NCBI GenBank assembly: GCA_900208305.1
Contig: OAPG01000005.1
Coordinates: 806,001 to 870,000, forward strand
Direction: 5' to 3'
Length of the DNA: 64,000 nucleotides
Source: Melanopsichium pennsylvanicum
Taxonomy: Eukaryota > Basidiomycota > Ustilaginomycetes > Ustilaginales
In this document: piece by piece, positions 41,745 through 51,608 of the stretch
Layout: each line of letters opens with the position of its first letter
How positions within the stretch are numbered: the first letter of the stretch is position 1
Translations under genes and position numbers: made by a program
Notes under the pieces: model-generated
Told to the model about the DNA's origin: nothing
What the model saw: only the letters and a program-made list of their open reading frames with translations
Database searches by the model: none

Positions 41745-44700
41745 ATGTTGCGAGAAGCTTTCTACTATCTCCTTGGAGGTGTTACCTTCCTTCCGCTCTG
41801 CATCCTCGGGATCGTGTTGCATTTCTATTTGAATGCACCTTCGGTTCGTCAGACAAATCCTCCCAGCGTAGATGCGGACATCGAGTTGACTCACGAACAG
41901 AAGCTAGCTGCTCTCGACCTCGCCGCACGCAATGCTGCCATCCACGCCGAAATTGAGAACGCCAAGGGAAAAGACCATCCACAAGGCGATACGACCGCGC
42001 CTCCCACTGCAAAGCGTCTGGGTCCCGGACCCGCAAATTCTTCGGCACCCAAGCCTTTCTCGTCTGGCTGGCTCACGGTTCGTCCTACCTTTCACACAGA
42101 GAAAGACGTTGCTGCCGCAAACAATGGTATTGCCAGTCCGGCAACCATCCCAGCCTCCCTTGTGGATAGTGAGTCAGATGTGAGCCGGCTCCGGTCAGAC
42201 GATGAAGGAACAGCAGCGGACAATTCAGATGCCGCTTCGATCACAAGCACAAAGTCATCTGTTGCTGGGTCCGGATACATGTCGCAGATGTACAGAGGCA
42301 TTCTCGACTACCGCATCGGTAGAGGGGCAAGCAAGAAGCCACCCGGCGATGCCACCAACTCTCGCTCAGCACCCGGCTCTTCTGCTTCGGGCGCAACTCC
42401 TGCAGGAAGCTCAGGAACCTCCGGAAAGGGAAGCTTCTACTGCATTCTCAAATCACCCATCCTCTACATTTACTCTTCCGACGAGACCGCCAGCCCAAAC
42501 ACTGAGTGCCATGCTGCCATCGATCTGCGTGGAAAACGTGTCAGCATCTTTGTTGCTGGCCTTGGAGATACCCTTGGCGAGCTTGATCCAGAGCAGCATT
42601 CAACAACTCAGCATGACAACATCACCGACGATGAACAGCTAGGAGATGCAGCAGCCGATCAACAAGCCTTCGACCCAAAGCAAGCATGGAAGAAGGCAAA
42701 GCGAGCCGTGGTTCGTGATGGTGAGCTTTTCTTGAAGAGAAACGCAATCCGCATTGTTGGATCGGCGCCAGGTGGCGATCGCAAAGGGGGGCGCCCGTTG
42801 AATCGAAGAAGACCGCAATGGTTCATCTTCTGCAAGAACAATTATATTATGGAGGACTGGTACCATGACCTGCTCCAAGCATCCCTCGTGCCAGAATCGG
42901 GCCTGGCCACCAAGCTTCCCGAAGATGGTCCTGTCGACCCGCTCGCACGTCTGCTTGGCAAGCTCGACAACCCAATCGGTCCGACCTTCTCTGAAGAGGA
43001 CATGGCCTCATTGCTCGTCTCGCTTGATAGCCTGCCGGATCCTCTTCCTCTTCGATGGCTGAATGCTCTGATTGGACGTATCTTCTTCTCAGTCTACCGC
43101 ACAGCATGGCTCGAAGACTACATTACCTCTAAAATGATGAAACAGCTTCACCGTGTCAAGACCCCGGGTTTTCTGGGCGACATCAAGGTCGAAGAGGTCG
43201 ACGTAGGTCGTCGTGCTCCTGGCTTCAGCCGACCGATGCTAAAAGCTCTCACCACAGACGGCGTGGCAAGCATGGAGATTGCCGTGCACTACCTAGGCGA
43301 GGTTCGAATAACCATTTCGACTACCTTGACACTCTCCTTGGGCTCTCGCTTCAAGCCGTACAACATTCCCATCGTGCTAGCTGTCGTGCTCAGGTCTCTC
43401 GAGGGCAACCTGCTTCTTCACGTCAAGAAGCCACCCAGCAATCGTCTTTGGTTTGGCTTCACAACAATGCCCAAGATGGAGATCGACATTGAGCCCGTGG
43501 TTAGCGAGAGAAAAGTCCAGTGGGGCATGGTGACTCGGCTCATTGAGAGTAGGCTCAGAGAGCTGCTTCAAGAGTCAATCGTCGTACCTAACATGGACGA
43601 CGTCTCCTTCTTTGACACGCGCTCGCTCCCTTTGCGAGGAGGCATCTTTGCAGATGCTGCCAAGAAGGCGGACTTGGCCCGTACTGAGGTGGATGTCTCG
43701 TCTGCTCCTGCTTCGGCCGCATTGGATACAGGCTCAACGCAACAAGAGCATGAAATAAAGAATACGTCGACCAGCCTCAAGGCTTCGGACCTGCTCACAG
43801 CCAACAAAGTGGGCACAGCCAGCGCTCCTGTGTCTGGCACAGCTACGCCTGTCATGCCTGATCGTTCCAGCGCTTCGTTCCAGCGCGATGGCGCTACCGT
43901 GGAGGATGGCCGGGCCAGCTCAGTCAATTCCGGTGCCGGTGCAACCTTCAACAACGCCCTTCGGAACCGCAAAGGTGGCGCTGAAGCTTCAAGCGCTCTA
44001 AGGGAGCCATCGCTCCAGGCTGTTCGCACAACATCGCCTGCAGCCGCTGGGCTCAGTGAGCTCTTGAACCGAGACCTTGCAGCGGGAGGAGGCGGATTGT
44101 CAGGCTCGCCACCGCGGCTAGATGCACAAGGCAACAAGCGCAGGACGTGGTTCGGCTCGGGTCCGAAATCGTCCGTATCCAGTATCGGCTCTTCATCTGG
44201 TCTCTCTTCGCTCGGACTGGGTGCTGCTTCCATCGGCGGTAAATCGGGACGAGAGCAGAGCAGCTTGGCGCTTGGCAACGCAAGCATCGAGCGCCCTTCT
44301 CAGCTTTCACATTCGACCAGCGTCTATGGAAGGAGCGACTCCTCTTTGCCTGTGCCTGGCGGGATCTCGACCCGAGCAGTGTCTGACTCCGCCAGCGGAA
44401 CGGTTGATCGGAGCAAGACGAGGGCCTCTGTCCTGTCGACGGATGACAGCGATGCGGAAGCACACCGAACGCAAGATGCTGCTCGGGCTGCCTCTTTGGC
44501 AGCAGCTACTCTGCAACGGGAGCGATCTAGCGAAGCGAAGCAGGAGCATCCAGCTGGGACGCCTTCCTTGATTGTGTCGAGCGCTTCCGAGCCTGTGCTC
44601 GCCTTCGGAGACGCCGACAGCTCTGCTGCGCATTCCCACGATGCTAGATCCACTCTGGAGGCACCCTCTCCCCATGATGGGGATGGCGAGCGAGATCTGG

Positions 44701-47051
44701 TTGACAGCCCTTCTAGCTTGACTCATAGTGCGAGGTCTTCGCTTCGCAGCTCGAGGTCTGACGTCGTCCTTCCTGACGCGAACAGGGACATCCAAGGCAA
44801 CGATGGCGAGTCCATTAAAGATGGCAAGGCAGAAGGGTTCGAAGACACAGGCTTCTTTCTCGCTTCGCGCCAGATGTCGAGGGGATCCGAAGGAGCCGAG
44901 GCTGCGGCTGCGGCTGCTTTGCAACAGGCGATGCCACCTCCTCCGCCACGTAGACCCACAAGCGAACAGAGGTCTGTCCCACGCCAAGACGCTGCATCCG
45001 CCCTTTCCAGCGTTCAGCGCAGTCGTTATGGTCTGAACGAAGCCGATCGGAGCCCAGGTGACAACGCACTTACAGGGACCACCTCGACCATGCTCCTCAC
45101 TTCGTGGAACAAAGCCAAGGCGAGCATGGCAGACAAGGAAGCCAGGCAGGCGGCTGCTCGCGATGCAAAGGATGCGATAAAGCGAGGATGGGCTAACTGG
45201 AACACGAAAAGAGCAGAAGCGAAGCGCGCTGTCCTAGCAGAAGACGAATTCAGTCAGTTGACTCGATCACAGTCGAGCAGGCTATCGCTCGTTCCTGGCA
45301 AGTCAGCGTGGCTTGCCAGCAGTCCGCCCGATCCCACCAGTTTTGGACTTGGATTCGACAAGTCAAGCCCCGAAGACACGCGCAGTGCGTTCCGCGACAA
45401 GCATGCTTCAAGTGGCCATCACGCGACTGTGCGGTCCAATCTTACGGACACCGACGATGACAACGCCAGCGTGCACTCCAATTCGAGCAATCGTCAGCCC
45501 TACCGCGAGGTCAGAGCTTCCAAGAAGGTGCATGGTTTCGATAACGGTTTAGCTGATGGTAGAGCATCTTCAGTCCCATCTTCGAAACTTGCCTCTTCTG
45601 CTGCGCTCTCAACGATATCATCCACGCTGACTGCTGTTGACACATCGGATTGGCCAGCAAAGCGGGACGCGGACATTCTCTCATTGACGCCTCCAGCGCC
45701 GGCCGATCACGAGGAAGAAGGGAACGACTCAAAGCGCAGCAAGACTTTGGACAGAACTACAAGCAACGATGCACACACTTTCGCGTCGATGCCTCCTGTA
45801 CTACCACAGCGAAAATCCAGCAGCAGTATCTCATCAACTGGGCAGAGCGGCGTGGTCGTTTCGTTCATCCCGCCCGCGCCGACCGCTACCACAAAATTCG
45901 CGTCCCCTTCTGGCCTGTCAGCTGGCGATGACGCGCGTGCTGAGACAGAAGCGGGATTGGAGGCTCAGCTTGCTGGTGCGAACGGCGGCGGAGATGATCT
46001 TCTCGCCAGCGTCGCGTCGACGCAACCGCGTACACCCGAGCGTACTACTCTCAGTCAGGACGACAAGTCGCCCAGCAGAACACAAGCTCAAGTATCGAAA
46101 CCTTTCGTGGCACAGAAAGATGACCGAAGTGCGGGGGAGGAGAGAGAGGCTGTGGCGCCAACAACAGTCACGCCGATTACCCAGCCAACTAGCGAGACCG
46201 CCAGGCTGTCGGAGCCCGCCAAAGAGATGGCCGCGAGCGAGCAGACTCAGCCGATGGGCGCAGCGGAGAGTTCATCGACAGAGAAGTCGACGCCCAAATC
46301 TGATCAGCCCTATGCAGCCTTGCCACCGCCGGAAGCCGCTTCGCCCAGCCTTGGTTCGGGCATCAAGAAGCAACCGGGCCGAGCAACCATGATGGCCGTG
46401 CCCGGCATCCCATCAATGCAGAAAGCTGGTCCCCAGAGCTTCAGTGCGCCACCTCCGTCTGAGCCATTACCCGCAAATCCGGAGACATCACCAAGTGCGT
46501 TCAAGGCCAGCTCGCTTTTTAAGTTGCCCAGCTTTGGAAGTCCTGTCTTGACTAGCGGAGGGTTGAAGAGTGTCGGTAGTGCGATGAGTCCATCCAATTC
46601 TGGTGAGGGTGTATCGTCTGCTGCAGGGATCACCGAGTCAGCGGCAAGAGTACCACCACCTGTTCCTGCTCGACCAGGTGTAGAAGACAAGACGAAGAAG
46701 ACAGCAACCACTTCGCTCGGGTTGATTCGGATGGTTAGCTCTGACGGAATGGCAGGATTGACGGGTAAATCACCGTCAAAAGACTCCAAATTACACCATG
46801 CGGGGGACACGACGGGTCCCTTCACTGAGAGCAAGGTACAGGTCGAGCCATCGCAGCCAGAGGACGGTGACGGAACCCAGGTTAGCACTCCCTTTGCCGA
46901 GATTGTCAAAGCTCGAGATCCAGCTGCGAATCCCGAATTTGAGCACGCGCAGGTTGACTTGGGAGACATGGTTCAGATTGGCAACAAAGAAGTTCAAATC
47001 CCTTCGAAGGGAGAATCTGAGGCTCGACCCAATGAAATTCCGAGCGAATAG
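41745..47051 (+). CDS. SMP-domain lipid-transfer protein, Nvj2/TEX2-like
   Basis: The product is 1768 aa in one exon. An N-terminal hydrophobic segment (about residues 8-28, YLLGGVTFLPLCILGIVLHF) anchors it in the ER. A PH-like domain spans about 229-375 (SFYCILKSPILYIYSSDE to WFIFCKNNYIMEDWYHDLLQ). The SMP domain, a TULIP lipid-binding fold, spans about 437-630 (DPLPLRWLNALIGRIFFSVY, then MEIAVHYLGEVRITISTTL, then WGMVTRLIESRLRELLQESI). This anchor-PH-SMP order is that of yeast Nvj2 and animal TEX2, which work at ER contact sites; Nvj2 is linked to ceramide transfer. The C-terminal 1100 residues are Ser/Ala/Pro-rich and disordered, much longer than yeast Nvj2 (about 770 aa in total). The gene symbol is left blank because orthology was not tested. 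Confidence 0.9.
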   Translation: MLREAFYYLLGGVTFLPLCILGIVLHFYLNAPSVRQTNPPSVDADIELTHEQKLAALDLAARNAAIHAEIENAKGKDHPQGDTTAPPTAKRLGPGPANSSAPKPFSSGWLTVRPTFHTEKDVAAANNGIASPATIPASLVDSESDVSRLRSDDEGTAADNSDAASITSTKSSVAGSGYMSQMYRGILDYRIGRGASKKPPGDATNSRSAPGSSASGATPAGSSGTSGKGSFYCILKSPILYIYSSDETASPNTECHAAIDLRGKRVSIFVAGLGDTLGELDPEQHSTTQHDNITDDEQLGDAAADQQAFDPKQAWKKAKRAVVRDGELFLKRNAIRIVGSAPGGDRKGGRPLNRRRPQWFIFCKNNYIMEDWYHDLLQASLVPESGLATKLPEDGPVDPLARLLGKLDNPIGPTFSEEDMASLLVSLDSLPDPLPLRWLNALIGRIFFSVYRTAWLEDYITSKMMKQLHRVKTPGFLGDIKVEEVDVGRRAPGFSRPMLKALTTDGVASMEIAVHYLGEVRITISTTLTLSLGSRFKPYNIPIVLAVVLRSLEGNLLLHVKKPPSNRLWFGFTTMPKMEIDIEPVVSERKVQWGMVTRLIESRLRELLQESIVVPNMDDVSFFDTRSLPLRGGIFADAAKKADLARTEVDVSSAPASAALDTGSTQQEHEIKNTSTSLKASDLLTANKVGTASAPVSGTATPVMPDRSSASFQRDGATVEDGRASSVNSGAGATFNNALRNRKGGAEASSALREPSLQAVRTTSPAAAGLSELLNRDLAAGGGGLSGSPPRLDAQGNKRRTWFGSGPKSSVSSIGSSSGLSSLGLGAASIGGKSGREQSSLALGNASIERPSQLSHSTSVYGRSDSSLPVPGGISTRAVSDSASGTVDRSKTRASVLSTDDSDAEAHRTQDAARAASLAAATLQRERSSEAKQEHPAGTPSLIVSSASEPVLAFGDADSSAAHSHDARSTLEAPSPHDGDGERDLVDSPSSLTHSARSSLRSSRSDVVLPDANRDIQGNDGESIKDGKAEGFEDTGFFLASRQMSRGSEGAEAAAAAALQQAMPPPPPRRPTSEQRSVPRQDAASALSSVQRSRYGLNEADRSPGDNALTGTTSTMLLTSWNKAKASMADKEARQAAARDAKDAIKRGWANWNTKRAEAKRAVLAEDEFSQLTRSQSSRLSLVPGKSAWLASSPPDPTSFGLGFDKSSPEDTRSAFRDKHASSGHHATVRSNLTDTDDDNASVHSNSSNRQPYREVRASKKVHGFDNGLADGRASSVPSSKLASSAALSTISSTLTAVDTSDWPAKRDADILSLTPPAPADHEEEGNDSKRSKTLDRTTSNDAHTFASMPPVLPQRKSSSSISSTGQSGVVVSFIPPAPTATTKFASPSGLSAGDDARAETEAGLEAQLAGANGGGDDLLASVASTQPRTPERTTLSQDDKSPSRTQAQVSKPFVAQKDDRSAGEEREAVAPTTVTPITQPTSETARLSEPAKEMAASEQTQPMGAAESSSTEKSTPKSDQPYAALPPPEAASPSLGSGIKKQPGRATMMAVPGIPSMQKAGPQSFSAPPPSEPLPANPETSPSAFKASSLFKLPSFGSPVLTSGGLKSVGSAMSPSNSGEGVSSAAGITESAARVPPPVPARPGVEDKTKKTATTSLGLIRMVSSDGMAGLTGKSPSKDSKLHHAGDTTGPFTESKVQVEPSQPEDGDGTQVSTPFAEIVKARDPAANPEFEHAQVDLGDMVQIGNKEVQIPSKGESEARPNEIPSE

Positions 47052-47211
47052 ACAGCACACACGCTGAGTCAGTGTTGATCCGCATCGTCAGTCAATCACG
47101 GCGCCATTTAGTAAATGCATCGTGTGGTCCTGTTGTTCAATTATCTGCTCGAATGTGCAGCAGTGTTGGCGTGTTTGTGATTGCATCTTGTGCTAGAGCC
47201 AACACAGTGGA

Positions 47212-49377
47212 TCAGGGGTCGAGGAGGCCCATGTCGAACTCGATTGCGAGCTCCTCCACCTGATCCTGGCCCAAAGCATCTGCCATCCACCTCCATACTG
47301 TAAAGCTGTGATTCAAGCCTTTCTGTTCCTGCAAAGCGTACACTCCACCATCCTCTCCACCCTCGCATCGAGATGCTTTGGGTAATTGCGATCCGCAGCA
47401 TCCACCTCTACCTGGTGATGGGAGAAGAAAGTAGATCTCCGAAACACGAGAATGGAGCAAAGCCATACTGCAGTATATACACGGTTCATACAGTGTGAAT
47501 AGAGATAGGTTTGTGAGAAGGTAGTCGGATCCATTGGCCAAGGTTGATGATATTGTTTCGGTAAAGGTTGGAGTGGTGTGTATTGTTGGTATTAGGAGAG
47601 TTCGATCGAGAGTGCGTAGGACAGAGACGCGAGATACGGCTTCTATGGCTGCATGCTTGAGTGGGTTTCGTCCATACAGGCGCCGGTCAAGAGCGTCTAT
47701 TTCGATTGTGCCCATCGTAGGGGTGTTAGCAGAGATAAACGCAGCTCTTGTGGGATGAGTGGAGGAGTTGAATGCCGCCCACTGATCCTCTGTCATAGAT
47801 AAGGTTTGGATGATTCTTGCCTTTTCCGACTCCCAGTGTCCGGCCACATCCTTTGCGTCAGTAGAGATCTGTGCTATGCGTCCAATAACAGGAGCTTTAA
47901 ATCCAGTCAACTGTCCCCAATCACACTCTGTCTCCCTCTGCTGCCAGTTCAAACCCACCCCTTTACTGGATGGGACAAACTTCTTCGCCGTCTGGAAAGG
48001 ATGCGTTACGTGCACAGCACTTCCTAGCGCCATCCTCAAACCCCCTTCTTCCCCTGATGTCTTTGCATTCTCCAAAGCATACCTAGCCAAGGCAACGATC
48101 CGCTTGAACCGATTCTCAGCCCACCTCAGTCTTTCTGGCTCCTCGGTCCACATGGCCGAGTCTTTCTTTCGATCAACCAACAATATCGGTCCGCTCCCGT
48201 TGTCCCCTCCGTTTCTGGGGATGAGCTCTTTCGGATTGGTCCTGACGAGGCATGGCCACACCGCTTGCCATTCCGGTAGACGCTCTTTAGTCGGTGCTGC
48301 TATGACAGGCACTTTTCCGAGGTACGGGTTTGCTTCGTCTCCGAAAATTCCCCCGGCTTTGTTCTTCAGCCATTGCATCAGCCCATCTCGGTCAGGGAAC
48401 GCACTGTGGAGACACAAGAGGAACTGAGTTCGAACCTTTTTAGAACCGTCAGGCAGGGTGGTAGGGGTGGTACGAAAGGAGCGGAGATGACGTGTGGAGT
48501 GAAGTCCGTCATCGCGATTTTGCAGAATGGAAGGATGCTTTTGTAGAAACTTGACAGCGAGCGAAGCGGAGGTTGGAGGAATGTCGATGATCCATGCGTC
48601 CCGCGTTGCGAGGGGGAGGGTCACAGGGTCTATACCGGCGGTAAGACGATAGATTGGTGGGTAATTCGAAGCGGTGGGTCGGTTTAGACGAGAAGGGCCG
48701 GGCGCACTGGTTACTTCGATCCCGTTGGCGACCTTGGTTTGGCGTTCTTCGGTCGCTTTGGACAGAACCTCCTTAGGGACTTCATCACACTCCGCCTCGC
48801 TTTCATCTTCGGACAGGCCAATCCGACCAAATTGCATAGCCTCAAAATCAGGATCCTGTTTCCTCCTTCTTTCCTCAGCTTCTTTCGCTTGCTCTTCAGG
48901 ACTCAGCTCGGGCTCCCACCACATTCGACCGGCACCATAACTGATACAGAGCTCCTCCCCTTCTTGTACTCGCCTCGTGGTGGTATACTTTATACATTGC
49001 TGTTCATGATCGAGCATCCACTTCACATTGACTTTGTCTTTAGAATGATTGAACAAGCTCCCCAAGCCCAGAGCGAGTGCCATAATAGCTTGTCCATTGC
49101 TTGTCTTCTTCCACACAAAAGTATATCCGTCCAACTGCGTCTTCGATCCGTGCAGGGTGTACTCGTTTGGAGGGAAGAGGAGTACTGGCGAAATTTCGAT
49201 GAGCGTTTCTGCTGGAATAGGAAATGAGGTGTAGATGCCGCGGCCCGAGCCTGTACCCGGATCTCTGATGACAAGGTTGTACGAGTTCAGATGAGGAGTC
49301 GAGGTAGGGTAGCGTAGAAGAGATTGGATTTGGGGGGATTGATCCTCTGCTAGCGAGGGAACGTGATGCTCGACCAT
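47212..49377 (-). CDS. TAD3: Fusion: Set7-like SET domain plus tRNA adenosine-34 deaminase subunit Tad3
   Basis: One uninterrupted 721-aa frame; the first ATG is at 49377. Residues about 34-155 form a SET methyltransferase domain like fission yeast Set7, an H3K37 methyltransferase: NLVIRDPGTGSGRGIYTSFP, IEISPVLLF, GLGSLFNHS (104-112) and EELCISYG (141-148). An acidic linker (157-235) follows. Residues about 240-440 resemble the Tad3 N-terminal domain (ERLPEWQAVWP). The C-terminal deaminase domain has zinc ligands His575 in KHAAIEAV and Cys633/Cys636 in EPCIYCSMAL, then HSRV and GLNHSFTVW. Ala577 replaces the catalytic Glu, as expected for Tad3, the inactive partner of Tad2. Tad2-Tad3 makes inosine-34 in tRNA anticodons. 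No stop, frameshift or intron signal separates the two halves. Confidence 0.9.
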   Translation of the reverse strand: MVEHHVPSLAEDQSPQIQSLLRYPTSTPHLNSYNLVIRDPGTGSGRGIYTSFPIPAETLIEISPVLLFPPNEYTLHGSKTQLDGYTFVWKKTSNGQAIMALALGLGSLFNHSKDKVNVKWMLDHEQQCIKYTTTRRVQEGEELCISYGAGRMWWEPELSPEEQAKEAEERRRKQDPDFEAMQFGRIGLSEDESEAECDEVPKEVLSKATEERQTKVANGIEVTSAPGPSRLNRPTASNYPPIYRLTAGIDPVTLPLATRDAWIIDIPPTSASLAVKFLQKHPSILQNRDDGLHSTRHLRSFRTTPTTLPDGSKKVRTQFLLCLHSAFPDRDGLMQWLKNKAGGIFGDEANPYLGKVPVIAAPTKERLPEWQAVWPCLVRTNPKELIPRNGGDNGSGPILLVDRKKDSAMWTEEPERLRWAENRFKRIVALARYALENAKTSGEEGGLRMALGSAVHVTHPFQTAKKFVPSSKGVGLNWQQRETECDWGQLTGFKAPVIGRIAQISTDAKDVAGHWESEKARIIQTLSMTEDQWAAFNSSTHPTRAAFISANTPTMGTIEIDALDRRLYGRNPLKHAAIEAVSRVSVLRTLDRTLLIPTIHTTPTFTETISSTLANGSDYLLTNLSLFTLYEPCIYCSMALLHSRVSEIYFLLPSPGRGGCCGSQLPKASRCEGGEDGGVYALQEQKGLNHSFTVWRWMADALGQDQVEELAIEFDMGLLDP

Positions 49378-49745
49378 CCTAGCGATACTTTTCAAGCACG
49401 GACAAATCGAGCGCTGATCTGAGACAACGGAACGTATCAATAGTGTTGGTCGGCATTCAAGAAGTTTTCATCATTCAGAAGGTTGATCTTCTGAACCAGA
49501 AAGATTGAGGATTCCTCGGAACTCGGGTTTCGCCCACTACTGAATCTTTCACGCGTCACAAGCACGACGTCTCTCTCGATATCTCTCATTCGACAGCATG
49601 GCCTTCTCGGCGATCGATCAAGTATGTCGAATGATTGTTAACATGACACGACCAAGCATGTATGCAAGCATTGTAAAGTATGATGACGATACAAGGAGGT
49701 TTCCAATCGGACGATTCTCGATGTTGACTAGATCAAAGTTTGTGA
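49378..49745. other. Spacer upstream of the SET-Tad3 gene
   Basis: These 368 bp lie between the SET-Tad3 start and the stop of the bHLH gene, both on the minus strand. The promoter of SET-Tad3 is presumed here. A plus-strand frame at 49598-49876 runs into the bHLH gene antisense and is not considered real. Confidence 0.55.
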
Positions 49746-51608
49746 TCACTGTGCTGCCTTTGCACTCGCTGGACGATTCACAGCAACGATACTCTCGGGA
49801 TCAGAAATGCCTGCCAACCCCTCTAAATCCTCACACTGTCTTGTCAACTCTTTACTCTTTCCATCCAGCCACCTGATCAGATCCACCGCCTGGAAGAGCA
49901 CTGCACTCTTTGACCCTGCTCCTCCACCAGCGCTGCCTCCCCTGCCTCTACCTTTACCACGTTGCCTCACACCATCGGGTCCGGCCTTCTTCGCTTTCTT
50001 CGGAGGCTTCTTCCTGCCTACTGCTAGAACGTCTACGATATCATCAATGTCTGAGCGATCGTCCAGCCCCTCATCTTCGACACCAGTTCCAAACCCAGAA
50101 GAAAGACCGAGCGCGCGTGCTCCGAAGTTCCGGCCATCGTCAAGAAGAACAACGAGATCTTTGAATCCCTCTCTGATATAGTTTCTTCGACGTTGTTCGG
50201 ACAGGATGTGGTTTTGTCGCTTTTCGGATTCCGTCAGCAGTTCGCGTTTAGAGCCCGCCGCGGAAGCGTCCTCTTCTTCGTCATGCTCCACTTTGAGTTT
50301 CTTACCCGACCCGCTCTTGGTTGCAGGCATCGAAGGAGGTGGACGAGGCGGCTGCACAGGTTGTGGTTTCTTGTTGTCATGAGGTTGAACGATCATGTCG
50401 AGGCCAGCGCTCATGCGGAACATCTCGGCATGCATTCCGGTGAGTGACCCAAGCGCCAGAGCGGCTTGGGTCTGCTCGTCCGCTTCACTCATGCTGAAGT
50501 GGCCTGCGTTGCGTTTGCTGCCTGTTGCAGAGGCATCGTGCACCTTCTGATGCGGATACGACTGCTGTGCCGGTTGCTGTTGCGATGACCATTCGGAGAG
50601 GCCGCCACCGAACGCTGTATTGACAAGATCTGCCTCGTGGTGGAAAGGCCTCGATTTGTTGCTGCTGGATGATCGTTGGTGTTGATGCCCACGCCCAGAG
50701 CCATGAGGTGATGTGGCGGATGATGACGTGTCGTGCGGGCTCTGCGATGACGCTGTCGCAGACCCAGATCCGGAGCCGGAGGATGCTGCCGCTGCTTTTG
50801 TACGGTTTTGCATGCGTCTTGCTGCTGCTGACATGGCCGGACCTTCGTGAAGCATGGGATCGCGAGTTGCTGTTGCCGAACCAAAGTCTGAAGGGAAGCC
50901 CGTCGCTTCTGCGGCTGCTACCGACCTTTCTGCTGCTGCTGCCGAGAAACTTGGCATATCTTCCGGAAGACTCGGGTCAAAATCCCACTCGAAACCTTCC
51001 AAGAAGTTGACCAGCAAATTTTTCTCCTTTGCGTCGAAAAGTTGTCCGTTCTGGGCCGTTTTGTCGCTTCCTCCTGGGGTGCCCATCCCAAAAGGCGGAA
51101 AGACACCGCCGGTAAATGCATCCATGTCGAACAAGTTGGCCCCCGTCGGTTCGAAGTCAGGAGGCGGGGGTGGTCTCAATGCCGATTCCGAGAATCGTGA
51201 AGAGCCTACTATCGGAGAAGCTGGTCTGCTGCCTTTCGATAAGCTACCTCTACGGCTGTTTGCTCTACTTGCCATGTGGATATCATCGTGGCCGAAGGAC
51301 ATCCCTTGTGGTGTGGAAGCCATGAAGTGCGAAGTGAGACCGGGTGTCATCGGGTTAGAAGGGCCTCCCTTGCGGTCAGCGGAGCTGAGAAATTGTAGAT
51401 CGTTCAGATCGAGCTCTGCTGGCAGGTCGAGGGAGAAATGGAAGTCTTCATAAGGCACGGGCATGGGAGGGAGGTCCGAATCCTTGTTGAATGCTTCATT
51501 TTTATGTGACATGGCGTCTGCGGAGGAGAAGCCAGTCGTATGCGAGGAAGAGGGAGTAGCCATGTTGTGAATGTCGTTGATCAGAGGTAGCTGCACAGCT
51601 ACGCTCAT
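49746..51608 (-). CDS. bHLH transcription factor with an unusually long loop
   Basis: The product is 620 aa, starting at ATG 51608 (MSVAVQLPLINDIHNMATPS). Residues 1-440 are Ser/Gly/Gln/Pro-rich and disordered, probably activation regions. The basic region and helix 1 lie at about 455-490 (KRQNHILSEQRRRNYIREGF then KDLVVLL) with the H-x4-E-x2-RR pattern (His466, Glu471, Arg474) that contacts an E-box. A loop of roughly 75 residues with acidic and then Lys/Arg/Gly-rich parts follows (PPKKAKKAGP, RGKGRGRGG). Helix 2 starts near 566 (SKSAVLFQAVDLIRWLDGKS). The C-terminus is short. Some fungal bHLH proteins such as Tye7 also have extended loops. The regulated genes are unknown. A 5-kb gene-free region lies upstream. 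Confidence 0.86.
   Translation of the reverse strand: MSVAVQLPLINDIHNMATPSSSHTTGFSSADAMSHKNEAFNKDSDLPPMPVPYEDFHFSLDLPAELDLNDLQFLSSADRKGGPSNPMTPGLTSHFMASTPQGMSFGHDDIHMASRANSRRGSLSKGSRPASPIVGSSRFSESALRPPPPPDFEPTGANLFDMDAFTGGVFPPFGMGTPGGSDKTAQNGQLFDAKEKNLLVNFLEGFEWDFDPSLPEDMPSFSAAAAERSVAAAEATGFPSDFGSATATRDPMLHEGPAMSAAARRMQNRTKAAAASSGSGSGSATASSQSPHDTSSSATSPHGSGRGHQHQRSSSSNKSRPFHHEADLVNTAFGGGLSEWSSQQQPAQQSYPHQKVHDASATGSKRNAGHFSMSEADEQTQAALALGSLTGMHAEMFRMSAGLDMIVQPHDNKKPQPVQPPRPPPSMPATKSGSGKKLKVEHDEEEDASAAGSKRELLTESEKRQNHILSEQRRRNYIREGFKDLVVLLDDGRNFGARALGLSSGFGTGVEDEGLDDRSDIDDIVDVLAVGRKKPPKKAKKAGPDGVRQRGKGRGRGGSAGGGAGSKSAVLFQAVDLIRWLDGKSKELTRQCEDLEGLAGISDPESIVAVNRPASAKAAQ

Noticed and set aside
47212..49377. 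Two separate genes (SET and Tad3) mis-joined
   Set aside because: The frame is continuous without stop, and no clear GT-AG pair or internal promoter-like gap separates the domains, so the fusion is taken as seen.
49598..49876. Plus-strand 92-codon frame
   Set aside because: It runs antisense into the well-supported bHLH gene and has no recognisable domain.
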